NCBI RefSeq assembly: GCF_017591425.1
Contig: NW_024466599.1
Span: 29,736,001-29,800,000 of the forward strand
Direction: 5' to 3'
Length of the DNA: 64,000 nt
From: Ochotona curzoniae
Lineage: Eukaryota; Chordata; Mammalia; Lagomorpha; Ochotonidae
The notes beneath the pieces were generated by a model. That model saw only the letters and a list, made by a program, of their open reading frames with translations. It ran no database searches and was not told where the DNA came from. Numbering within the stretch: the first letter of the stretch is position 1; the number at the start of each line of letters is the position of its first letter. Positions 12,935-22,591 of the stretch are shown one piece after another. A program made the position numbers and the translations under genes.

Positions 12935-13460
12935 TTACTGCATGCCTACTATGTGCTGTCATTGCATACAGTAGGCACACACTTTTTCTCTATGTGTGTG
13001 TATAAAGTATACAACAGTGAACAAAGAAAAGACCCTGCTTCTAAAGCACTTATTGTTGTTTTAGATTTGCTTAATTTACTTGCAAAGCAGAGTTACAGAG
13101 AGAAAGGGAGAGGCAGAGAGAGAGATGTTGCATCAACTGGTTCACTCCCAAACGCACAAAGCAGCAGGAGGCTGGGCCAGGCCAAAGGCAGGAGCAAGAA
13201 CTGTGAGTGTCTCACGTGGTGGCAGGGACCCACGTGCTTGAGCCATTATCCACTCCCTCTCAGGTGTATCAGCAGGAAGCTGGGTCTGAAGCACAGTAGG
13301 ACTCAAACCAGCACCCCAATGTGGGATGCAGGTGTCCCAAGACAGTTTAACCCCCTGCACCACAACACTCACCCCTCATGGTGCTTACATTCTAATGAGG
13401 AGGCAGTGATAACACAAAAAGAAGAACAGAGCAGGTGGAGCAAACTTTTTTCAGGAAGCA
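12935..13460 (-). repeat. L2 LINE relic split by a SINE
   Basis: Left part 12935-13057 (GCCTACTATGTGCTGTC, CAACAGTGAACAAAGAAAAG) and right part 13377-13460 (GTGCTTACATTCTAATGAGG) join in the order of the reversed L2 3' end, with the C-SINE at 13058-13376 between them. Confidence 0.75.
13058..13376 (-). mobile_element. C-SINE inserted in the L2 relic
   Basis: Reversed order: A/T head, CAGAGTTACAGAGAGAAAGG, then GGTTCACTCCC and CCCTGCACCACAACACTCAC at the SINE head. Confidence 0.85.
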
Positions 13461-13711
13461 GGTACGTGAGCTGTCAGGATATCAGACAGGGAAGACCTGT
13501 CTGCTAAGACAACATTTCAGCCTCAGCACAGAGAGCTAGCCAGCCATGAGAAAATCTGAGGCCTCTGTAGAGACCACAAGTGGAGGGACCAGCAAGCACC
13601 AAGATGGCAGGGCCCGGCTCTGAGCAGAGCACTGCCAGGCCACTAAGGAACCAGAGGAGTCTGGCAGAGAAGCCCGGGAAACTTCTTCCATCAAGAACAC
13701 ATCTAGGCTGC

Positions 13712-14365
13712 CAAGTTGCCACCTGCAGCGCCAGCATGCAGTATGAGCACTGATTTGAATTCCCATTGCTCCATTTATATATATTTAAGATTTATTATAT
13801 ATATATTTTTATATATATATTTAAGATTTATTTGTTTTTATTGGAAAGGAAGATTTACAGAGATAAGGAGAGACAGAAAGATCTTCTGCCCATTGGTTCA
13901 CTCCCCAAGTGGCCACCACAGCTGAAGCTGCATTGATCCGAAGCCAGGAGCCTCTTCCAGGTCTCCCATATGGGTGCAGGATCCCAAGGTTTAGGGCCAT
14001 CTTTCACTGCTCTCCTAGAAAAGCATGGAGCTGGATGGGAAGTGAAGCAGCTAGGACATGAACCAGTGCTCATATGGGATCCTGGTACCTGCTAGACAAG
14101 GAGTCAGCCACTAGGCCATCATGCTGGGTCTGGCTACTCTGCTTCTGATCCAGCTCCCTGCTAATGTGCCTAGGAAAGCAGAGTAGGATTGCCCAACTTC
14201 TGGGGCCCCTGTGCCCATGTGGGAAACCTAGGAATTCTTGGCTCCTAGTTTGGGCCTGGGTCAGCACTGACCATTGTGGTCATCTAGGGAGTGAGCTGCT
14301 GGGTAGAAGTTTTTCTCTCTCTTTCTGCCTTTCAAATAAACAAATAAATCTTTAAAAAAAAAATA
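13712..14365 (+). mobile_element. C-SINE split by a minus-strand C-SINE
   Basis: The head half (GCCACCTGCAGCGCCAGCAT, up to about 13776) resumes at 14135 (GGCTACTCTGCTTCTGATCC) and runs to a TTTCAAATAAACAAATAAAT tail. Between them lies the SINE at about 13777-14134. Confidence 0.8.
13777..14134 (-). mobile_element. Pika-type C-SINE, nested, with TA-rich tail
   Basis: Begins in TATATA/AAGATTTATT tail sequence at 13777-13845, then GATTTACAGAGATAAGGAGA and AGCCACTAGGCCATCATGCT at the head. The expanded TA repeats grew in the tail. Confidence 0.85.
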
Positions 14366-15764
14366 CTGTTTCAAGAAATGCTTCAGAACAGGTACCCCAT
14401 CACTCATCCTGTGTTCCTGATTCTTGACTTGGTGTCTGCAGAGTGGCCGATCCAAAAATACAGGCTTGGACAAAAGGAAAAGGAAAGAGAGGGAAAGAAA
14501 CTGCCAACACTTTGGGGGGAACTTCTTTGGGTCAGATTGCTTTTTAGTTGAGTGAGCAATTAAACCAGCAAGAGAAAACAAAAAAAATACCAGAAGTTCA
14601 GTCTAAATACTAGATCATATGTTATCAAGCTAGGGAAATGGAGAGGTGAGGTGGGGGAGGGCAAGCTTTGGACGCTCCCTCCCCCCCAAGGAAAGGGAGT
14701 CGTCAGACAGGAGACACGGAGCTCAGTCTAAGATGGTAAGAGCAGGCAGCCAGACTGCCAGGCAGCGTTAGGAGGCACTTGTGGGTACAAGAATAGAAGC
14801 GGTAGGCTGCAGCAGACTGTAAATGCCAGGCGAAATTATCCCCCAAATGACGGGGAATCATCAAAGATTTCAGAACAGGAAAATGCTGTGTTGGGAGTGC
14901 CGTTCTTGGCAGGTAAGTGTGCTGTGCACACGGCCTCCAATATGGGAGGAGAACATCCAGGAGACCCAATCAGCCCGGCAGATGTGGAAAGCAGGGCCTG
15001 AACTTAGGGGGGGTGGCTGCTGGGAGAAAGAAGAACACAGCCAAGGGACACGTGGCAAGGGACTTGGATGTGAGTTTGCACACATCGAGAAGGCACGGGT
15101 GACTAACAGGCATGGCAGACAGCAAGGGAAGGCAGGCCAGGAGCTGAGGATAAGCCAGTCAGTGCCTTAGGGAACCTTTCCACACCTTGTGGTTCCCTAC
15201 ACAGGTGGGTTGGAGGGGCAGGCAAGGTGGCTCTCACATCCTTTCCATAGATAATCTCTTCTAATGGAGGGATTGGATGTAATTTTACTTCCTTTTGGAG
15301 CTTTCTAGAATTTTTGAGATAATTATTTTAATTCCACGGAGACTCCCTTCCAGAATCTTGTTAACTCTTTGTAGACGTTCACTCCTGATTTGCTCTTCCA
15401 CCACACTCCCAGGGAATGGACCCGTGGACTCTCTGAGAAAGATTCCCTAGAAGTGTGGGTTTGGTTCTTGAGCCTGTGGTTTTCCTGCTAGGAGAGGAAG
15501 GTCCGCTTGCTGTGCCTCTGGGCGTCTCCCTCCTTTATTTCTCACTACACACTGTCCCGACAGACGCTTGTAACCAGGACTGCAGAGCTGGGCCCGGAAG
15601 GGCTGGCCTCCTGACTACTGCAGGATCACTTCTCAAGTGATCCTGTCCCAGCCTAGCCCAGCTCTCCAGTGCAGCACTGGACAGGGAATGACACAAGCTC
15701 CACACTCAGCCATCCGTGTCCAAGTTCAGGCTATACCTCTTCAGAGCTGTCTTTGAACCTCTGC
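14366..15764. other. Unique intergenic DNA
   Basis: No gene or repeat recognised. A 115-codon ORF at 14823-15170 has no familiar domain. Confidence 0.55.
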
Positions 15765-15890
15765 CCTAACCTCTCTCATGTCAATTTCCTCATCTTGAAA
15801 ATTGGAGATAATAATAGTACTTATCTCCTCAGGGCGTTAAGTGGATTAAATGATAATGAAAGACATTTAATACCTGTGCTCTATCATTAG
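15765..15890 (+). repeat. MIR relic
   Basis: CAATTTCCTCATCTTGAAAA, GGAGATAATAATAGTACTTA, GGATTAAATGATAATG: a clear MIR core. Confidence 0.85.
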
Positions 15891-16119
15891 AATTAATAAC
15901 AACAATAAAATAATAAATCTTTACTACCAAACTTTGTTGCTCAGAGGCAAAAAAAAAAAAAGAAAGAAAAACCCTCAAGGAACGTCCAACTTCTCCCTTT
16001 GGCTGGAATCTTCTTTTTTCCCCCAAAGAACTCAGAAAATTTCTGACTCTGAACCATGTTGTGACATTGTTTTTTTTTGTTTCATGGTGGTCTGCTCTGC
16101 CACATAGGATTGGCATCAC

Positions 16120-16200
16120 ATTCAACAGATTCCTTAAACTCTTGAGCCTCAGTTGCCTCATCTACAGAATGGGCACAATCATGCTGATCTCAGAGTTTGT
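16120..16200 (+). repeat. MIR relic
   Basis: TTGAGCCTCAGTTGCCTCAT then CTACAGAATGGGCACAATCA, a MIR core fragment. Confidence 0.7.
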
Positions 16201-17594
16201 GTCATGTAGTTCAACAGCTCCTGGTACACAGCTGACTTTCTAGAACAGGAGAGTCCTCCAGCAGGGACCCAGGTGGGCACCAGTTCTTTCCTGCCTGTCC
16301 GGGTCCACATTCTCCTATATTTCAATCCCTGAGGGTTTGCAATGAGCCTTCTCTTGTTACCCCAGGCTGCTTGCCCTAAGGGCAGAGGCAGGGCCAGCCT
16401 CCCTTCACCATGGTAAAGAACAGTGTACCTCCAAGGCCTTCTGGGGATGCCAAGGAAGGGAAAGAGAATTCTCAGTCCTCTAGACATGCAGAACCAGACT
16501 TGTAAACCCAGCAGCCCCTCGTTCCTCTTTGGGAACTAAGTCTTTCTACTTGACCATGGCCTAGAGAGACAGTTGCTCAATCAACTCGGGGGCCATCTGG
16601 TTTGGTCAGAGAAGGTGTGACAGGTTAGCTCCTGACCACCTGGCTGCTATGCTCCCATCCTCACCCTACCCTCTCCCACGCAAGGCTGGGAAGCAAAGGA
16701 AAGGGAGCCAGGCCCCTGAAAGGGGGAAGAGGCAGGTCCCTCTGGATCACAAATCCGAAGCTGCAATAGACAGAGAAGGTCAGCACCAGCAGAGAGAGTG
16801 CTGAGCCCGCAGGGCCTTCTGGTGTCTGGGTGACAAAGTCCTGGGGCCCAAGCACCTCAGGTTCCCACCCTGAGACTGCCGAGGGCAGTTAAGCTCTTTT
16901 CCAGAAACGACTGGAAATAGGTCTCCTGAGCCACACTGCTCTCTGCCCGACTACCTTTCTCCAGATTCAGTGGGGGCCCCGGGGCGGGGAGGGGGGAGAC
17001 GGGTATTTCCCCTCACGTTTCTGCATCTTTGTCCATCGCTGCGCTATCCCTACCCCCTCTCCATTGTCTGTCTCAGATCATTTCTTGGGGACTCTGCCTT
17101 AGGGCTCCCGCTCTCCAGTGTGTAGGAAACCTGACCTTCATCATCTGTTTTTTATATTTTAGAAAAACGTCAGCTTTACTTCCTACCTGGGGGAGGTGGG
17201 GGGTGGAGGAGCAGGCTGCCTGGCTCCGCCCCTTCCTTCCCTACCTCTGTCTTTGGAATCAGTCTCTCCCCCGACGCAAACTCTCCCAGGGGAGGAGAGA
17301 GCTGAGGCCACCTTACTGTTGGTCTGTGCTCAGAACTGTGCTCAGGCTGAGCACAGTTCGTGGCCTTTCATCTGAGGATCACCATGGTGTGGGGAGGCAG
17401 CCAGGTCTCTGCTGATGGACTGCCAGCTTGCTGGTGTGGGAAAAAGTGAACATTCCAGGCTCAAAGAGAGCCCAGGAGGCTGAGAAATTTCACCGGCGGG
17501 AACTACGATGGAAAGTGATTACAGTTATTTCTGCCTGTAGGCAGAATCACAGCCCACCAAGTTGTCCAACATGTTGTCCCAGATGTTCATTTGT
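16201..17594. other. Unique intergenic DNA
   Basis: Holds the hairpin at 17333-17359; GC-rich between 16960 and 17300. No coding region is supported. Confidence 0.55.
17333..17359. repeat. Perfect 12-bp inverted repeat with a 3-bp spacer
   Basis: GAACTGTGCTCA and TGAGCACAGTTC flank GGC, a perfect hairpin or cruciform in unique sequence. No other transcript evidence is visible. Confidence 0.95.
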
Positions 17595-17800
17595 TTAATA
17601 TTATTAACACTACTAACAGAGTACATTCACTGAGGGCTTACCCTGAAACAGGCACTTTACATTTTCCTATTTCACCTATTTTATGTGGAAGGTATTATTA
17701 TTATTCCCTATTTTCTTAATAAGGAAAACAACATACATGACAGAGGTTAATCAACACTCCCAACCTATCCCAGCTAATGAGACTGGATCTCTGATTGTTC
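17595..17800 (-). repeat. MIR relic
   Basis: CTGAGGGCTTACCCTGAAAC, AAGGTATTATTATTATTCCC and AGCTAATGAGACTGGATCTC in reversed MIR order. Confidence 0.6.
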
Positions 17801-17867
17801 CAAACTCTTAACAGAGTTTTTGCAGATAAATGTATTTTGTGTGCTTCCTTTAAAGGAAACAAATCCA

Positions 17868-18186
17868 GGGGCTGGCACTGAAGCATAGGGGGTAAAACCG
17901 TCACTTGCTGTGCTGGCATCCCAGAGCAGCTACTCTACTCTTAATCCAACTCCCTGCTAATACACTTGGGAAAGTAATGGTGGATAGCCCAAGTCTTTGG
18001 GCCCCTATACTCACGTGGGAGATCCAGAGAGAGCTCCTGGATCCTAGCTTCAGCCTAGCACAGCCATGGCCATTGTGGGCCATTTGGAAGATAAACCAGC
18101 AGATAAAAGATGTCTCTCTGCCTTTTGTTACCTCTCTGTAACTCTGCCTTTCAAATAAATAATTTAAAAAAAAAATAAAGGAAAGA
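17868..18186 (+). mobile_element. C-SINE with target duplication
   Basis: Head GGGGCTGGCACTGAAGCATA, tail CTGCCTTTCAAATAAATAAT. AAACAAATCCA is duplicated at 17857-17867 and 18187-18197. Confidence 0.92.
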
Positions 18187-18570
18187 AAACAAATCCATAG
18201 AGCTCCAAAACTAAAACCTTCACAATCCTTGAGACCTGTGTCCCTCAGTTGCATCCAAGCAGAACTTGAAGAGATAGATGTGGAAAATGGGGTAGAGAGG
18301 CTGCAAGACACCGCTTCAGGAAGGAGGAGCTGGGAGAGAAGGCCAGCCAGGAGGGGGCAGGTGCTAGCTGCAAGCCAGGGACCAGCTCAGGCTCCAGGCA
18401 GGCGGGCGTGACTGATTTTCTGTAGGGAAACAGCACCAAGAATCCAGGCCTGGGTGGAGGGCTAGGGTCAGCTCGTGGAGGCCGGTTCTGTTTATTCTCC
18501 AGGTTTTCTGAAAGTTAACTCTCTAAAAGATGTGTCTGAGACATGAATAGGGGTAAGGGGAGACTATAAA

Positions 18571-18835
18571 GAAGGCTGCTGGGGTACAGCAGTTAAAAGC
18601 CACTTGGGACACCCATAGCCCATATCAGGGTGCCTGGGTGCAAGTTCCCACTCGGCTTCCCATCCTCCTGCCAGTTAATGGGCACCCTTAGGAGACAGCA
18701 GATGACAGCTGAAGTGCTTGGGCTTAGATGGAGCTCCAAGCTCCTGGTTTTAGCCTAGCCCAGTCCTGGGCGGGAGGACATCTGGTAAGAGAATCTGTGG
18801 ATGGAAGACCTCTATCCCTCTCACTTCCAAATAAG
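18571..18835 (+). mobile_element. C-SINE, older type
   Basis: AGGCTGCTGGGGTACAGCAG at the head, GTGGATGGAAGACCTCTATC near the tail. Confidence 0.75.
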
Positions 18836-19544
18836 CCCCCCACCTTTGTTTTAATAACTTTTTTTTTTTTAAGGAGGCTTCTGGAAGGCTGGCATTATGA
18901 GGCAGCCAGCCTGTGACAACCTGAAAAAATCGCTGGAAGGAGATGCTTGCAAGGAAAGTGTGTGCTCTGGAACCGCCAACCTCCCTCTCAACGACTGGCC
19001 TCCAAGTTGTTGCTGTGTGGGGAGTGAGGGTGTGCTGGGCAGCCAGGGAGCCAAAACACATTGAGGCCACAGCCCTGAGCCTTCTCACCCACCACACTCT
19101 GTTTTGAGGCCTGCGGGGAGCCTGGCGGAGAGAGGGCATGTAAGGAGTGTGGAGACAGCACCAAGGGCTCCAACCCACGAGGCCCAGGACCCAGCCCTAC
19201 CTTTTCTCCAAGCAGAAGTGGCTCAGGGCCTGCGGCAGACTTTCATGTCTTCCAATTATTGAGAATAATTTTTCTGCCTGGGTGGCAGACACACATATAT
19301 GTGAACACACACACCCTCACACACACGGCAAAGGAGCACGATTCAGTTAAGAATTCAAGAGCTATCAATTAAAAAACACTCAGTTGTTCAAAAAAGTGCA
19401 GGCCTTGTCTTTCAAAAGCCCAAGACCCCACTCCGATCTCCAGTTGTCCACGCCTGTGTGTCGGAGGGCTGATGAGGGGCACGGTGGAAAGGTCAGGTGC
19501 CCAAGCGAGCTAGCATTTGGTGGGCTCACGTGTGTGTGTCGTGT

Positions 19545-19690
19545 GTGAACATTCGTGGCTTTTTCTCAGGCACTTGTGCGCACTGAACTTTCAAACCATA
19601 ACAGAACCACTGGAGCTTGGCAAAGATATCAGAGGAATAATTATCTAATTTCAGAACATGTTATTATAATACCTACATGATGTGTAATGA
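19545..19690. promoter_or_regulatory. Enhancer-like block upstream of PKDCC
   Basis: Repeat-free AT-rich sequence about 2.2 kb before the promoter, with CAAACCATAACAGAACCACT, GCAAAGATATCAGAGG and AATAATTATCTAATTTC (GATA- and homeodomain-type words). Inference only. Confidence 0.25.
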
Positions 19691-20271
19691 ACTTAACAAT
19701 GTTCGTGTTCTATTCACGCATTCCAAGACGCAGGCCAGCAATGCCAACCTGCACCCTCAGAGGCTTCTCCAAGACACCTGAGCACAGCAGTGCCCCCCCC
19801 AAGACAACTCTGCAAAGAACATTCCCCCCACTCAGCTTCCTTGTAGATGGTTTGACTGGGGAGAGATCTACAGGAAAAGCTCTGGAAAGCAGCCAGAGTC
19901 GACCCTGGAATGGCCACTGTTCTTCCCAGTCTCCCAGGTCTTTCCCAGTGGAGGAGAGCAGCAACTGGTCAGGAAATGGCAGCCGCCCTGGGGTCACGGA
20001 GGCAGACAGACTTGTCCCGGCTCCACAGCAGGCCTGCTGTGGGGGGCTCCTGATCCACCCAGCTCCACCTCTTTCCCAGGGGGCAGAATTGGACTGAGGC
20101 TGAGTGTGAGGGGAATGTTTGCTGTTTGCTGCTGTTCCCTGTTGACTTTAGCCAGTAGCTCTGTTTACAAACCCAGGTTGGTTTTCCCAGCACAGCTAAT
20201 TAGACCCAAGACATCTGGTGTGAGGGCTGGGGAGGGCATCTGCTCTGAGCCTTCCCTCCCCCTCCACCACC

Positions 20272-20273
<2 letters not shown>

Positions 20274-20305
<32 letters not shown>
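20274..20305. repeat. (AC)16 microsatellite
   Basis: Uninterrupted AC dinucleotide run of 32 bp. Confidence 0.95.
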
Positions 20306-20307
<2 letters not shown>

Positions 20308-21042
20308 CTCACATGGGCCAGCACAAGGCAAAGGAGCTGAGTAGGCTCATCCAGACCTCAAGTTTTCAGGAGGAAGTCTGGCTCCTTTTACCCTGCCTCT
20401 CCTGGGCTTGCTCCAAGAGACCAGGGCCCCCAGCTCTCCTGCTGTTAGGAGACTATGCATGGAATCGGGGCTGGAACCCTGGGGTGAGATCCCAGGAACG
20501 CACAGGAATTCCTTTCCACTTTCTCACCACCGGTATCCCGCATCCCGTGAGAACACCAGATCTCTCAGGGGCCAGCGTGCCTGCCTGGACACACCACCAC
20601 GTCAGGCAGGACACACTGGAGCCTTCTCCTCCCGTGTGACTGGCTGACACCTGGGAAGGAGAAGATCCGGGCCCGAGGAAGACAGGAAGGTGCTCAGGGA
20701 GGTGAGAAGAGGACCTCGGTGGCCAGTGTGACAGGGCAGCGGGGAAGCCTGAAGAGGGAACGGCATCGGCTTATCTCTCCCAGGAGGGGGGAGTTCACTG
20801 CAAACAGCTAATGCACCGGCGTGTGAAAGACCCTCAATTAGCACTAATGATGCAATCAGCAAGGGAGGGGTAGGGGGCGGCAGTTCTGGCCGAGTCAACA
20901 GCACCAGCTCCCGGGGCACCAACCGCGAGCACCTACACCACCCGCCGGGGAACCCTGGACTAGGCTTAAGGGTGGAGGCAGAGCTTGTAGGTCTAGGAGA
21001 ACTAAAATCCAGGAACATTTGACAAAAATCGGGCATCTCTGG

Positions 21043-21062
21043 GAAAAAAAAAAAAAAAAAAA
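21043..21062 (+). repeat. Poly(A) run at the CpG island edge
   Basis: About 20 A bases directly before GC-rich sequence. No retrocopy or SINE body is recognisable upstream of it. Confidence 0.9.
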
Positions 21063-21219
21063 CTTCTGAGCCTAGAATTCCCGCCCCACGCGATGCACGC
21101 CAGGCTGCGCCCGCCTCCCCACGCCGGCCTCCCGCTCACCGCAACCTCGAACCCCGCGCTTGGCGGCCACCACCAGCCCCATGCGCGAGAGGCGGGCCCC
21201 ACGCGCCTGCCTCCTCTGC

Positions 21220-21222
21220 ACG

Positions 21223-21275
<53 letters not shown>
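21220..21275. repeat. (CG)5(CA)22 microsatellite beside the promoter
   Basis: A perfect alternating purine-pyrimidine run with CG repeats passes directly into CA repeats, about 480 bp upstream of the TATA-like box and within the CpG island. Such runs are prone to Z-DNA and to length polymorphism. Confidence 0.9.
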
Positions 21276-21277
<2 letters not shown>

Positions 21278-21358
21278 CCTCCCAGCGCCCTGCCCGCTCC
21301 CGGGCCCCGGCTTCCACGGAGGGAGCCCTCCCGCCCCGGCTGCTCGTCCTCTCCTAAG

Positions 21359-21479
21359 CCCGTTACCCGCCGGCCTCGCCCCTTTCCCCTTCCCACCCCC
21401 GCTTCCCCCGCCCGGCCAGCTCCGCTATCCGCCTCCCGGTCCCGTTATCCGGCCGCCCGGGCGGGCCCCGTTATCCGCC
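21359..21479 (+). promoter_or_regulatory. Cluster of four CCGTTATCCG-type motifs
   Basis: Related 12-13 bp words occur at 21359 (CCCGTTACCCGCC), 21422 (CCGCTATCCGCC), 21441 (CCCGTTATCCGG) and 21467 (CCCGTTATCCGCC). On the other strand they read GGCGGATAACGGG, which contains a GATAA core and a TAACGG MYB-type core. They lie about 270-390 bp upstream of the TATA-like box. Binding factors are inference only. Confidence 0.55.
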
Positions 21480-21752
21480 TCGCTTTGGGCCCGGCGCCCC
21501 AGCGCGCCCCAGCGCGCCGCCGCCGCCCCCTCCCCCGCGCCCCTGCCCGAGCTCTGGGGGCCGCGCGCTGGGCAGGGCCGGAGCCGCCTCCGCGCCGCTT
21601 CCCAGGCCCGGACGGCCGCGGGAGGAGGTCCCGCTGTCAGTCAGCGGGGAAGGCCGGGCCGGGCGGCCGGAGGGGGCGGCGCCGAGGACGGGCTCGGGCC
21701 GGGAGCTGGGAGGCGGAGGCGGAGGGGGCGGGCGCGGGGGCGGCCCCGGGCC

Positions 21753-21758
21753 TTATAA
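21753..21758 (+). promoter_or_regulatory. PKDCC: TATA-like box of PKDCC
   Basis: CCTTATAAGC sits inside otherwise GC-only sequence, 195-200 bp before the ATG. A start about 25-32 bp downstream would fall near 21780-21790, giving a leader of roughly 165-175 nt. A TATA-like element within a CpG island is less common and suggests a fairly focused start. The exact start site is inferred. Confidence 0.6.
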
Positions 21759-21798
21759 GCGGCGGGGGCAGGGCGCGAGGGAGGCAAGTGTCAGGCCG

Positions 21799-21894
21799 AT
21801 GTGCCGCCCGCGAGGGGCCGGGGCCGCCGAGGCCATGCGCGGGGGCTGGGCAGGGGGCCGGCGGGGCGCGCAGCATAGCCGCCTCCGAGCCTGA
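21799..21894 (+). other. Upstream ORF in the PKDCC leader
   Basis: An ATG at 21799 opens 31 codons, with a second in-frame ATG at 21835, and ends at TGA 21892-21894, 58 nt before the PKDCC ATG. Its frame differs from PKDCC (offset 154 nt). If transcription starts just downstream of the TATA-like box the uORF is in the mRNA, where it could lower translation of the main ORF. The peptide is Arg/Gly/Ala-rich because of composition. Confidence 0.6.
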
Positions 21895-21952
21895 GGCGCC
21901 CGGGGCCGGGGCCGGGGAGCCGCGCGGGCGGCCGGCCGGGGGGAGGGGAGCG

Positions 21953-22591
21953 ATGCGGCGCCGGCGGGCGGCCGTGGCCGCGGGTTTCTGCGCCTCCTTC
22001 CTGCTGGGCTCGGTCCTCAACGTGCTCTTCGCACCGGGCTCGGAGCCACCGCGTCCGGACCGGTCCCCAGGGCCCTCGCCAGCTCCGGGCCCAGGGCGTC
22101 GCGGGGGCCGTGGGGAGCTGGCCCGGCAGATCCGGGCGCGCTACGAGGAGGTGCAGCGCTATTCCCGCGGGGGGCCCGGGCCCGGGGCAGGCCGGCCGGA
22201 GCGCAGGCGCCTGATGGACCTGGCTCCGGGCGGGCCGGGCCTGCAACGTCCCCCGCCCCCGCGGGCCCGGCCTCTGCCCGACGGCGCTCCGGGCTGGCCC
22301 CCAGCTCCCGGCCCAGACTCCCCCGGCCCGGGCCCGCGTCTGGGCTGCGCCGCGCTCCGCAACGTGTCTGGCGCTCAGTACGTGGGCTCTGGCTACACCA
22401 AGGCCGTGTACCGGGTCCGCCTGCCCGGCGGCGCCGCGGTGGCGCTCAAGGCGGTGGACTTCAGTGGCCACGATCTGGGCAGCTGTGTGCGCGAGTTCGG
22501 GGCGCGGAGGGGCTGCTATCGGCTGGCGGCCCACAAGTTGCTCAAGGAGATGGTGCTGCTGGAGCGGCTGCGGCACCCCAACGTGCTGCAG
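21953..22591 (+). CDS. PKDCC: PKDCC coding exon 1
   Basis: It encodes residues 1-213 and ends in frame (phase 0) at CAG|GTACGA. It holds the signal sequence [20 protein letters not shown], the proline/glycine-rich linker, the [10 protein letters not shown] segment around Y64, the glycine loop, K166 and the HPN motif. The ATG has G at -3 and C at +4, a fair context. The reading frame stays open for about 156 codons upstream without another ATG, so the start rests on homology and on being the first in-frame ATG. Confidence 0.96.

Larger units (their letters stand above)
18836..21060. other. PKDCC upstream flank
   Basis: SINE-free 2.2 kb before the CpG island, with poly(T) near 18861, CA repeats and the block at 19545-19690. 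ORFs of 136 and 177 codons here are not recognised. Confidence 0.6.

Noticed and set aside
12911..13507. 198-codon + strand ORF
   Set aside because: Spans an L2 relic and an antisense SINE.
20106..20639. 177-codon ORF upstream of PKDCC
   Set aside because: Crosses an (AC)n repeat and has no familiar domain; no evidence of an upstream exon.
21060..21750. Divergent antisense transcript from the CpG island
   Set aside because: Plausible for such promoters, but nothing in the sequence (splice sites, exon) supports a specific gene.
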